DNA from: Nemertoderma westbladi
Lineage: Eukaryota > Xenacoelomorpha > Nemertodermatida > Nemertodermatidae
NCBI GenBank assembly: GCA_032718475.1
Contig: JAUCBJ010007032.1
Coordinates: 1-20,795, forward strand
Length of the DNA stretch: 20,795 bases
Direction: 5' to 3'
In this document: one piece after another, positions 8,364 to 16,675 of the stretch
Position numbering within the stretch: the stretch's first letter is position 1
Layout: each line of letters begins with the position of its first letter
Notes under the pieces: model-generated
What the model was told of the DNA's origin: nothing
Database searches by the model: none
Seen by the model: the letters and a program-made list of their open reading frames with translations, nothing else
Translations under genes and position numbers: made by a program

Positions 8364-10625
8364 GTAACTGTAATAACTGATAACTGTAATAATGCATTTA
8401 CACTACGACCCTTCTCCAGTGATCACCGCCTTATTGTGGCCAAGGTAAGACTTAGTCTGCGTGCTAGCAGAACAACGAAATCTGCCTTGCCGCGGCATGA
8501 CTGGTCCTCTCCGTTGCAACAGCCAAGTGTGAGAACCAGCTTCATACTACAGCTGAGCAACAGGTATGAGGTTCTTGCCTCTGAGGCGGCAGATCACTGT
8601 GAGGGCTATACTGCCTTCACAGAGCCAGTTAAGTTAGCAGCTGCAGAAACAGTTCCTGTATACCCTCGAAACAGGAAACGGGCCCCCTGGACTGACAACA
8701 AAATTCAGAAGTGCCGAAATGACCTCTACAAGGCGCAGAAAGAGTCCCGACTCAAACAGATTACAGCGGCCAAGAATGCAGTTAAGGCTGCATCTAGGTC
8801 CCTGAACAGGCAGTACTCTGTTAATTTACAGGAGCTAATAAACCAACAGGTGGATGTCATTAATGATGCTGACGACAGCAGGCAATCATCCCAGGCATGG
8901 AGATCGATCAACTTGCTTGCTGGTCGAAAAAGCCAAGGTTAAGGCTGAATCACCAGCCGATAGCCTCAATGGTTGGAAGGCCCACTTTGAAAAGCTCCTC
9001 AATAATGACAGGGTATTACCTGATAACTTTATAGAAGTAAAAGTGTCTGAGTCTGTACTCCCAGATATTCCCATTGGTGATATCTCCTTTGCAGAAGTGA
9101 AGGCTGCTGCAAAGAGCATTAAGACCAGTCGTGCCGATGGAGTAGATGGTGTTACCCCTGAGGTCTTTAAAATACCTGAGTGTTTAAAGCTCATCTATCC
9201 CATCATAGTAGACATGTACCGAACAACAAGAGTCCCACAAGAAATGAAAACAAATAAGTTGGTGCCAGTTCCCAAGAAAGGCAACCTAACACTCTATGGT
9301 TCTTTTCGGGGAATCTCATTGATCTCGATTGCTGCAAAGCTATACAATATAATTCTATTAAATCGCATCAGGGATCCCATTGAGAGACTGCTCCGTGGAA
9401 ATCAGAATGGGTTCCGTAAAGGTCGTGGGACCATGGAGCCCATTTTGGCACTTAGAAGGATAATTGAAGAGTTATCAAAAAAGAAAGACAGGCATCTGGC
9501 TGTTATCTTTGTTAACTTCTTCAAGGCCTTTGATTCAGTCTCTCGCTCACGTATGTTCAGCATACTTTCATTATGTGGGATTCCTGATGAAATTATTGCA
9601 GCAATCAGATCAGTATACGATGGTTCGACAACATTTGTGTCTACTGTTGACGGTGACACAGAGCCATTTGAAGTGTTATGGGGCGTTCTCCAGGGAGACA
9701 CACTAGCACCATTCTTGTTCATAATTGTTGTTGACTATGTTCTACGCATGTCCTTAGATCATCATAATGATGATGGGGTGATGATAACTCCACCTACTGG
9801 CTCCAGAAGTCGAGGAAATCCTGCCAAGTACCTAACTGATCTAGACTTTGCTGATGACTTAGGAGTACTCTCAGAATCACTAGAGGTAGCCCAACGGCTC
9901 CTCAGCTCATTAGAACATGCTGCTTCTAGTGTTGGTCTTTTTATTAACTCAAGAAAGACCAAAATTTTGACAGTTAACTTTGAAAGTCCTCAGCAAGTCT
10001 CTGATCGGATGAGCATAAGCTCAAAAGATGGTATGCTTGAGCATGTGGTTGACTTCTGTTACCTGGGATCATGGATCCGGAAGTCAGGTGAGAACCTTCG
10101 AATACGTGACTGAAAGGCATGGGCAGCCTTGAATAGGCTTTCCAGGATTTGGAAGTCAACGAGAATTAATCGGAAACTTAAGGTCCGATTATTTAGAGCA
10201 GCAGTAGTTCCAGTACTCCTCTATGGGAGTCCATGCTGGGCTCTAACTGCTGAGGATACCAAATCTCTGGATGGCACATTCACAAGAATGCTACGCCGGG
10301 TTCATTGTGTCAAGTACAATGCACACATCTCCAACCAGACACTATATAACATTGGAGGTGTCTCATTGGTGTCCCAAGCTTGACACTAGAACAAAATCGC
10401 CTCCGCTTTGAAGGACATTGCTTTCGCCGTGAGGACCAGCCATTGCATAATCTTGTACTTTGGCAGCCCCATGAAGTGAATAAGCATGGTGGACTGCCCA
10501 TGACTTTCTTGAGACGCATCTTAAAGGACACTGGTCTTGAAGATGCGGATGATCTAGCAAATGTCATGGGTGATAGGGAGTTGTGGCGGTGCAATTTTGT
10601 CGATAAGCCGGCACAGCATTCTTAA
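8364..10625 (+). pseudogene. LINE endonuclease (end)-reverse transcriptase ORF2, broken
   Basis: The frame runs from the endonuclease SDH motif (8418-8426) through a linker to about 8926. A net +1 change at the A5 run 8927-8931 shifts it, and the frame resumes at AKVKAESPADSLNGW. Reverse transcriptase motifs follow: NKLVPVPKKG, RGISLISIAAKLYN, motif A as FVNFFKAFDSV (9508-9540), the GVLQGDTLAPFLF block, and motif C FADD (9847-9858). In motif A the catalytic Asp is Asn (codon 9514-9516). An in-frame TGA at 10111-10113 interrupts IRD-KAWAALNRL. A 1-nt deletion near 10368-10376, seen by comparison with the second 3' copy, shifts the frame again. The last stop is at 10623-10625. It is not functional. 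Confidence 0.85.
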
Positions 10626-11095
10626 AAATGCAGCTGCAATGCAGCATGCCAATACTAGTATGGGAGTCCATGCTGGGCTCTAACTGCCGAGGACACCAAA
10701 TCTCTGGATGGCACATTCACAAGAATGCTACGCCGGGTTCATTGTGTCAAGTACAATGCACACATCTCCAACCAGACACTATATAACATTGGAGGTGTCT
10801 CATTGGTTCCCCCAAGCTTGACACTAGAACAAAATCGCCTCCGCTTTGCAGGACATTGCTTTCGCCGTGAGGATCAGCCAGTGCATAATCTTGTACTTTG
10901 GCAGCCTCATGGAGTGAATAAGCATGGTGGACAGCGACAGCCCATGACTTTCTTGAGACGCATCTTAAAGGACACTGACCTTGAAGATGCGGATGATCTA
11001 GCAAATGTCATGGGTGATAGGGAGTTGTGGCGGGGCAATTTTGTCGATAAGCCGGCACAGCATTCTTAAAAATGCAGCTGCAATGCAGCATGCCG
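10222..11095 (+). repeat. 437-bp tandem duplication of the LINE 3' end
   Basis: Copy 1 (10222-10658) and copy 2 (10659-11095) align at a 437-bp offset with only scattered differences, from TATGGGAGTCCATGCTGGGC to the post-stop AATGCAGCTGCAATGCAGC. Copy 1 ends in CTAGTA, a remnant of the TAG tail, before copy 2 begins. Copy 2 has 6 extra bases encoding two extra residues (GGQRQPMTF against GGLPMTF). Confidence 0.9.
10659..11069 (+). pseudogene. Second copy of LINE ORF2 C-terminus, frame intact
   Basis: It is open from 10659 to the stop at 11067-11069 and encodes the LINE C-terminal region from YGSPCWALTAEDTKSLDG through MLRRVHCVKYNAHISNQTLY, LRFAGHCFRREDQPVHNLVLW, FLRRILKDTDLEDADDLANVM and GDRELWRGNF. 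It lacks the 1-nt deletion of the first copy (GVSLVPPSLTLEQ reads through). It has no start of its own and is a fragment, not a gene. Confidence 0.8.
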
Positions 11096-11096
11096 A

Positions 11097-11123
11097 TCCT
11101 AGTAGTAGTAGTAGTAGTAGTAG
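11097..11123 (+). repeat. (TAG)n microsatellite tail of the LINE
   Basis: About eight TAG/AGT units directly after the LINE 3' UTR and directly before the target-site duplication. This is a simple-repeat tail in place of poly(A). Confidence 0.8.
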
Positions 11124-11135
11124 TATTTTGATAAT
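11124..11135. repeat. Right target-site duplication of the LINE
   Basis: TATTTTGATAAT, identical to 8351-8362. Confidence 0.7.
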
Positions 11136-11591
11136 GAATTCACAATTTTATAAACACTAATGTGGGGATTGAACCAAGCTGACGTATTTTGTCTACAAAG
11201 GAGTGTTTGGCTAACTGTTTAACTTCGTGTAACACATATGGATGGAGCTTGCCTACTGTATATGCATAAAGTTTTGAACAAAAGATGCCAACCCAAATAT
11301 CTCATTTATATTGTGATACAAAATGTTTGACGATTCAAAGTTCACTTTATTACCAATTGTATATTTAGTGTGCTATTATTCAATTTATCTCCATTAGGAT
11401 ATTTTGTTATATATTTTGGTTTTTGTTACTAGTTGTTACTATACAGATGCCATTAAGTAACTGTATTATATTTTTAAGTATTACTCAAAATTTAATGTTT
11501 ACAATTTCACTTTCACGTGTGTTCAAGAGTGTTATGGTGTACATTGTTGGGTGTATTGATATTGTTTTTGGAAAATGTATAACGTATTTCT

Positions 11592-11695
11592 TCGAATAAG
11601 ACCTCCCTCGAAGAAACGACCCTCGAATTAATGCCCCCCTTACCTTCAATTTAGCAACTTAAACGCCTTCCCCGAATAAACGCCCTGGCGTTTAA
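11592..11695 (+). repeat. CGAATAAACGCC-type repeat block 1
   Basis: Degenerate iterations of CTCGAATAA/CGAAGAAACGACC, TCGAATTAATGCCCCCC, AACTTAAACGCCTTCCCC and CGAATAAACGCC. The run from AATGCCCCC to AAACGCCTTCCCC recurs in block 2 about 0.5 kb downstream. Confidence 0.55.
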
Positions 11696-12136
11696 TAATA
11701 TTACAATGTGGGGCGAGCCACGATTAGTGAGCGATGCCTCTAGCACACGATTATCATTAATATATATGTTCAAATGTCATGTGACTGAAAGTAAATATAC
11801 TGTATAGGGTGTTGTACCGCTGTAATAGGCTGCTTTGTAATAAAGATAATCGTGGTTTTATTCTAATTATTTCATTTGTTTAACTTGTTTTCTTGAATTT
11901 AACAACATTCTTTATTAGGGTATTTGATTAATATTACAATACCCGATTTTATTTAAATAATAACCTCCTATTTTATATCTATTTTATTTACTTTTACTAT
12001 AATGTGCTTCCTATTACTGTATTAATTTTTATAAACTACTTATTTTACTTATCCGTTGGATAAATTAAATGCCTTTATATCATCAATTATTAGGGTATTT
12101 AGATTCAAAATGCTGAAAATCTAGAACATAAACATC

Positions 12137-12250
12137 AATGCCCCCACTCGAACCGCACCATTTGTAATTTAAACGCCTTCCCCTAAAAACGCCCCCCCCG
12201 AATAAACGCCTCCCCCCCCCCCCCCCCCCCCCCCGAATAAACGCCTCCCC
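12137..12250 (+). repeat. CGAATAAACGCC-type repeat block 2 with C23 tract
   Basis: Contains TCAATGCCCCCACTCG, TTTAAACGCCTTCCCC and two CGAATAAACGCCTCC units separated by an uninterrupted run of 23 C (12212-12234). It is in direct orientation relative to block 1. Confidence 0.6.
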
Positions 12251-12602
12251 AATTGGCAATTTTTAAACTTAAAGACCCAGGCTCCTATTCAAAGAAATAC
12301 GGTAAAGAAATCTATCAATAACGTCACTGGGTCGGTAGTTATTTACCGCTACCAGGTAAATTTAATTGATATATACGTATAATATTAATTTGTTACATGC
12401 AATTATAAATTATAATATTTAGTTATAAATAATACCAATAGGTTATAAATAATAATAATAAACTAAAAATATTAACTTTAAATAATAATAATAATAATAT
12501 TTTAATCTTAATACGTTAAACTGGGGTGACTTGGATAATCGTGATTCAATTTTTATAAAGTAAAAATTTAGCTGATAGAACGTAAGAAACAAGTTAACAC
12601 AG

Positions 12603-13718
12603 CGCGTTGCCATTAGTGTCAAAGCTGTCAGTGTGCAGGTAAATCATGAAGTAATCAACGATCTAGCAATCTACTTTGACTATATTCAAACTGAGTGGAA
12701 AGGCGTGTCACCGAAGTTCATCTTTGATAAACTGTGGCTAATTTTATCTAAAAGTTTGTACCCGGTGTTATTTTTTTGTGCTCTTTCTATTTTCGACTGT
12801 GTTCGATTGTGTTCGGCAGTTTTTGCAGTGTGTTCGGGTGTGTTCTTGTGTGTTCGCTTGTGTTCTGTAAAAAGAACTATCCATTGAAAACCGGCGCCGT
12901 AACAAATCACTATAGCAAATCATAGAACAGCATGTCATCAACGGGCACGTTTGCCGGTGTTAAAGGGTTGATGGATGGGCCTTTGATAAGTTTTACTTCG
13001 AAATATATCTTCCATTTGTGACTAAACTTGATGAAGCGGAGAATGCTAAACAAGACAGGAGTTCCTGGGATGAAAACGAAAGTCCTCCAAAACTAAAGTA
13101 GGTTATTATCGGTGGTGACAACCTCGCAAGCTATTTCTCATTGAAGGTTCTACAGTCATGCGAAGAGAATAACATTATATTTATCAGTTTAGTTGCAAAT
13201 ACAACTCATTTGTTACCGCCATTAGATGTGGCAGTATTTGGGCCACTGTGGCGTTCCGTTCTAGCGCAGTGGCGGAAGGAATCAAGGTGCTTGAGTGCCA
13301 TTCCAAAGTCTGTAATGCCAATATTGCTAAAGCGACTATTTATTAACTATCAACAATCACGAAATATTGTAGCTGGATTTAAAGCTTGTGGGTTAGTCCC
13401 TCTAGACAGACAACAGGTGTTGAAGCGGCTACCCAACCCTGAGGTTTCATCTATTTATATTCATGCGGCCCTGAGGGATTCTGTACCAACCTAGCAGCAG
13501 CAGCATATTGGCAGTCCTAACCGCAATCAAAGAAGCGAGGCAAAGTCATACCAGGTAAATCTAAAATCTGTTACTTTGGAAGATATGGAACTAGAAGTTG
13601 CTTTGGAATTAGGATATGGGACAATAATGTGGAATTGGAAGAGCCTTATATAGACGATGAACATATCAATACTGACATAGATAGCTCAATGAGTGAAGAT
13701 GAGGGAAGAGCTCAATGA
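12603..13718 (+). pseudogene. pogo/Tigger-like DDE transposase pseudogene
   Basis: Piece 1 (about 12603-12734) reads into VNHEVINDLAIYFDYIQTEW and KGVSPKFIFDK, the segment that normally precedes the first catalytic Asp. The expected DET block is lost, with a TGTGTTCG-rich insert near 12790-12870. Piece 2 (12967-13494, one frame) reads DGWAFDKFYFEIYLPFV, then a stop TAG at 13099-13101, then VIIGGDNLASYF with the second Asp at 13117-13119, then LPPLDVAVFGPLW with the third acidic residue at 13225-13227, and finally GFKACGLVPLDR. A shifted acidic tail (EEPYIDDEHINTDIDSSMSE) ends at the TGA 13716-13718. These are family hallmarks of DDE_1 transposases. The gene is dead through stops, frameshifts and the missing first catalytic block. 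Confidence 0.8.
12786..12868 (+). repeat. Degenerate TGTGTTCG tandem repeat
   Basis: Seven or so iterations of a 10-13-bp unit around TGTGTTCG / TTTTTGCAG. They are open on both strands, which creates spurious Cys/Val-rich (plus) and His/Thr/Lys-rich (minus) ORFs. It sits inside the transposase relic. Confidence 0.6.
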
Positions 13719-13905
13719 GGGTGATTGGCTATTGCTTTCCAAGGCTGACTCGCGTGCAAAAATTATATGTCCAAAGTGATACGTGTGTCTTTAGAAGCTA
13801 CGGAAGTACAGTATATGTTTTATATGCCGAGAGGGTGAAGACCAACATTAAAATATATGAAACGATATCTGTCATAATCCCCGAGCCCCAACAATAGCCC
13901 CAATA
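13719..13905 (+). pseudogene. Possible C-terminal accessory domain remnant of the transposase
   Basis: After the acidic tail, one frame begins EGDWLLLSKADSRAKIICPK before stops. Some pogo/jerky-type transposases end in a small domain starting GDWV(L/V)V, so this could be its remnant. The alternative frame gives the ORF from 13715, which I take to be spurious. Confidence 0.3.
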
Positions 13906-13916
13906 ATGGGATACTC

Positions 13917-14447
13917 AGCCCTCTGTGAAACTCATAACTCGGAGATGAAACTTCATCAACCTCAGTGAACTAATAACTCGGCGAGTAAACTCGCCCGCAG
14001 TGAACTAATAACTCGGAGAGTACACTCTCCCTCTGTGAACTAATAACTCGCAGAGTAAACTAAGCCTCAGTGCACTAATAACTCGGAGAGTAAACTCTGC
14101 CTCAGTGAACTAATAACTCGGAGACTAAACTCACCCTCAGTGAACTAATAACTCGGAGACTAAACTCACCCTCAGTGAACTAATAACTCGGAGAGTAAAC
14201 TCACCCTCAGTGAACTAATAACTCGGAGACTAAACTCAGCCTCAGTGAACTAATAACTCGGAGACTAAACTCACCCTCAGTGAACTATTAACTCGGAGAG
14301 TAAACTCACCCTCAGTGAACTAATAACTCGGAGAGTAAACTCACCCTCGGTGAACTAATAACTCGGAGACTAAACTCACCCTCAGTGAACTAATAACTCG
14401 GAGACTAAACTCACCCTCAGTGAACTAATAACTCGGAGAGTAAACTT
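13917..14447 (+). repeat. 35-bp minisatellite, 15 copies, with hairpin cores
   Basis: The unit is CTCAGTGAACTAATAACTCG followed by GAGAGTAAACTCACC, period 35 bp. AACTCG cores recur every 35 bp from 13975 to 14430, with one 40-bp first interval. Early copies have perfect but different stems: GATGA/TCATC (13944-13957), GGCGAG-TAAA-CTCGCC (13980-13995) and GGAGAG-TACA-CTCTCC (14015-14030). Later copies carry GAGAC or GAGAG with CTCACC and pair imperfectly. It lies inside the pogo-like element. Confidence 0.92.
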
Positions 14448-14607
14448 GGTTTTGTTCTATTTGTTTCAATTTACTTGTTTGCGTTGGATTTTCAGTATAC
14501 ATGTACTAAGATATTATTTTTTGCCTCGTATTGGATATATCAGCCCAGTATTGGTTTAAATTGATATTATGTAAACATGAAATTAATTATCCAAGTCGCC
14601 TCAATCT

Positions 14608-14626
14608 CTGGGGAGAGTTGGATAAT
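14608..14626 (+). repeat. Extra copy of the transposon terminal repeat in direct orientation
   Basis: CTGGGGAGAGTTGGATAAT matches the left terminal repeat (12521-12539) at 17 of 19 positions, in the same orientation. It begins only 2 bp after the inverted right terminus. Confidence 0.55.
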
Positions 14627-14875
14627 TTTCGGAGCTGAAAAAAACTAGGAAGGTTTATACTGATAATGTTAATGTATTTGGATAGCCAATACGCCATTTG
14701 GTATAATGTCAAAATTCCAGTCAGTAACACTAGAGGGATACATTATAAAAAAAAACAATAGTACTCAAAACTATCCATGTTGACGGTACATGTTTTAAAA
14801 TTAATAAATTGAATAATAATATAAATGTAGAACAACACTATAGGAATTGGAGCGAAAAAGGAATTCTCCATTTAG

Positions 14876-14938
14876 CGGGGATCGAACCCGCTTCTCCCTA
14901 GTATGACGAAGCTTTACCGAATATAAACTATAATGGAT
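14876..14938 (-). ncRNA. tRNA-like (pseudo-tRNA or SINE head)
   Basis: The minus strand shows a perfect T-arm, GCGGG-TTCGATC-CCCGC, with a B-box, and a 4-bp D-stem (GTTT/AAGC) with GG in its loop. The acceptor strands CCATT and AATGG can pair. The anticodon arm is weak and the segment between D- and T-arms is about 3 nt too short for a standard tRNA, so a functional tRNA is unlikely. Confidence 0.4.
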
Positions 14939-14961
14939 GCAAATGGCTTCCATTATAGTTT
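14925..14961. repeat. 13-bp perfect inverted repeat
   Basis: AAACTATAATGGA (14925-14937) and TCCATTATAGTTT (14949-14961) with an 11-nt spacer. It overlaps the 5' side of the tRNA-like segment and is followed by TGTGGGGCGAGCCA. Confidence 0.75.
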
Positions 14962-15128
14962 TGTGGGGCGAGCCATCAACAAACTCTTATAATTATACTA
15001 TGGCCAGTTCCCAAAGATCGGTGTGTGTAATATTGTATATTCTCCAATATTATAAAAAGTATTATAATTATTATAAAATAGAACTAATATTAATATTATA
15101 TTGATGTCAAATACAAATAATACGTGAT

Positions 15129-15748
15129 ATGAATCGATTAACGCGGCGATTGTATAAGTTTACTGTGGTCGTGGCTTGGTTGATGATTTTACAACTCTTC
15201 CTATTTTATCTCTACGATGACGAATTCTATGTTATACCGTTTACTATTGCGCAATACGTAACTTCTATACCATCTGTTCTGACTCCTTCTTTATACGACC
15301 GACCTACGTTTGTTAATAAACTGGATCTCTTCAACCATTCTAGTGTCCAATGCCACGAATCTATGCCGGCGAGTAGAATAGTTGATACACTGGCTAACTG
15401 GGGTATCACATCTGATTGGACTGCTCGCATATTCTCGACCAATAGGGATGAGGGATGGTTTACAGGTTGCCTTAAACCTGAGGCTTACGAAATAGTACCT
15501 AACGAATGGCATTACGTTTACTTTGGAAAATTAAACTTTACTTTCAGCCATTTATTAAGCATGCTTAGTGCTCATAAGCTAGGAGGTGCTGAAACCATTT
15601 ACTTTCACATAAACGATACGCAACCTAGCGGAGAATATTGGAATCAAGCACGAGCCCACCTCCCGTTGTTCATTGTTCATCACGCTGCACCCACCACCGT
15701 ATTTGGACAAAAAGTAGAAATTCCCGAACATCAAAGTGATATTTCAAG
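15129..15748 (+). CDS. Glycosyltransferase-like type II membrane protein, first coding exon
   Basis: The exon encodes 206 complete residues from an ATG. Residues 1-9 are basic and residues 10-28 (KFTVVVAWLMILQLFLFYL) form a signal-anchor helix, predicting a Golgi-type type II topology. The lumenal part has sequons NHS, NFT and NDT. From residue 123, VPNEWHYVYFGKLNFTFSHLLS, then KLGGAETIYFHINDTQPSGEYWN, APTTVFGQ and PEHQSDISR resemble the N-terminal half of the sugar-binding-region (GT32-like, DXD) glycosyltransferases. There the next segment is the GG-YLD-D catalytic loop, which is missing here. The exon ends at TTCAAG|GTAAAT (15743-15754), a good splice donor splitting the Arg codon; read through, the frame stops at once at TAA. 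No second exon is found downstream before the Gypsy element. Confidence 0.7.
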
Positions 15749-16350
15749 GTAAATTAGTTAAACTGTTATGGGGTCTACTTGCTTTTTGTGATTGCCATAT
15801 ATCTTCTAGTATTATAGTAATGTCACATTCATAGCCCATCCATCCAAAACACAATGATAGATTTAGTGAGGTTATACGGTTTTATTATTATTATTATCCG
15901 GGTTACGACCCGGATGCTTGATTACAGTCTGATAGATATCCCAGATAAGATCATAAGTAGGTCTAAATAAATAAGTTATAACGTAATACTACTGGATAAA
16001 TAAACGTATTACCACCGATATAATCCTGCAGCGGCTACCCCGATGCAGCCCCTTTATGTACTAGTCCCGTTAATTAATATGCAGAAGGTTCTCCGTTAAC
16101 GTGGTTGCCTCCGAACGATTGACTGTCATTGTAGTGTAGACCTATTGTAGTCAATCGTCTATTATTCTAAAAGTTTTATTATTAGTAGTTGTGAATGTTG
16201 GCGATATCATTTGATTTATTATTTTATGATTCGATTGTATAATTCCTATCCGTGCCAGGTCAAGTCGCGGCGGTATGTAAGTGTACGTGTTTGTTTTCTG
16301 TATGTATCTAGATATATAAAAGATGGCTTTCTGGGTCGTTTTCGTGTATT
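15749..16350 (+). other. Probable intron start and non-coding AT-rich DNA
   Basis: It begins with the GT donor of the glycosyltransferase-like exon. It contains a TTA microsatellite (about 15880-15896) and the hairpin listed below. I find no coding match to the expected catalytic exon. Confidence 0.45.
15896..15915. repeat. 8-bp perfect hairpin after a TTA microsatellite
   Basis: ATCCGGGT-TACG-ACCCGGAT, perfect stem with a 4-nt loop. No T-run follows, so it is not an obvious Pol III terminator. Confidence 0.7.
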
Positions 16351-16351
16351 T

Positions 16352-16648
16352 TTAACATATTGCTAATACCAGCTGTTTCGTACCATATCTAGGATGCATT
16401 ATACCTTTTAATCGCACAGGATGTACCTGAGATGTGAAGTTTGCGATCAAGTATTGGTGCAAATATTCATCCCTGAAGCTGCCATATTCTCTTTCTATGC
16501 GATCGAAACACCGTTTGAGCCTATATCTGGCCGTATAATCATCCCCTTTTAATATTGGGTCAGGCCATAATATTATTAAGCAGTCCATGAAGATGCGCAA
16601 CTGCGCAAGCAGCTGTCCTGACAGGCTGAATATGTGGTGCTCTGCCAT
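16352..16648 (-). CDS. Unidentified 98-aa ORF or exon
   Basis: The ATG-started minus-strand ORF has ordinary protein-like composition: a hydrophobic stretch (LLAQLRIFMDCLIILWP), then a charged helical region (YRLKRCFDRIEREYGSFRDEYLHQYLIANF). Inside it, TCAG|GTACAT at about 16427-16436 (minus strand) could be a splice donor, which would end the exon at FTSQ. The start codon sits within a 23-bp palindrome. No family recognised. It lies downstream of the Gypsy LTR on the same strand and is not an obvious part of that element. Confidence 0.3.
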   Translation of the reverse strand: MAEHHIFSLSGQLLAQLRIFMDCLIILWPDPILKGDDYTARYRLKRCFDRIEREYGSFRDEYLHQYLIANFTSQVHPVRLKGIMHPRYGTKQLVLAIC

Positions 16649-16666
16649 GGAGTACTACTCCATGGC
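16644..16666. repeat. 23-bp perfect palindrome
   Basis: GCCATGGAGTA, central C, TACTCCATGGC: 11-bp arms with a one-base centre. Overlaps the start codon of the minus-strand ORF above. Confidence 0.8.
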
Positions 16667-16675
16667 TCTGCTGTT

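Larger units (their letters stand above)
8363..11123 (+). mobile_element. 5'-truncated LINE (non-LTR retrotransposon) with duplicated 3' end
   Basis: The insertion is bounded by a 12-bp direct repeat. It keeps the last residues of the AP-type endonuclease (SSDHRLIVAK at about 8415-8444), a complete reverse transcriptase region, the conserved C-terminal region and a (TAG)n tail. All of the upstream endonuclease and any ORF1 are missing, which is typical of incomplete target-primed reverse transcription. The clade is uncertain. The C-terminal arrangement (FCYLGSWI, AW.ALNRL..IWKS, LLYGS.CW.LT, RMLR) and the microsatellite tail fit the broad RTE/CR1-like group of invertebrate LINEs. The final 437 bp are present twice inside the same target-site duplication. 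Confidence 0.85.
11136..12519. other. Gene-free AT-rich stretch with C-tract repeats
   Basis: No coding region is supported. A tRNA-like B-box lies near 11164-11175 on the minus strand (GGTTCAATCCC, with an A-box-like TAGCCAAACAC upstream), possibly a decayed tRNA-derived SINE. Otherwise it holds AT-rich DNA, AAT microsatellites near 12449-12500, and the CGAATAAACGCC repeats listed separately. Confidence 0.5.
12520..14605 (+). mobile_element. Decayed pogo/Tigger-like DNA transposon
   Basis: The left end ACTGGGGTGACTTGGATAAT (12520-12539) matches the reverse complement of the right end (14586-14605, ATTGAGGCGACTTGGATAAT) at 17 of 20 positions. Between them is a DDE transposase relic of the pogo/Tigger/jerky type on the plus strand, then a minisatellite. 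A TA target duplication is not clear at these boundaries, so the exact ends may be a few bases off. It is not autonomous now. Confidence 0.65.
14627..15128. other. AT-rich intergenic region upstream of the glycosyltransferase-like exon
   Basis: No gene is supported. It contains a tRNA-like segment (14876-14940), a 13-bp perfect inverted repeat (14925-14961), the shared motif TGTGGGGCGAGCCA (14962-14975) and AT-rich DNA directly upstream of the ATG at 15129. No convincing core promoter element stands out. Confidence 0.5.

Noticed and set aside
12686-12910. Minus-strand His/Thr/Lys-rich ORF
   Set aside because: It is the antisense reading of the TGTGTTCG repeat.
13715-13897. 60-codon plus-strand ORF after the transposase
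   Set aside because: It is out of frame with the more family-like GDWLLLSKAD reading and looks like a decayed C-terminal region.
13917-14447. CRISPR-like array
   Set aside because: The 35-bp units abut without unique spacers, so this is a minisatellite in a eukaryotic transposon.
14876-14938. Functional tRNA
   Set aside because: The T-arm is perfect, but the anticodon arm is poorly paired and the segment between D- and T-arms is too short.
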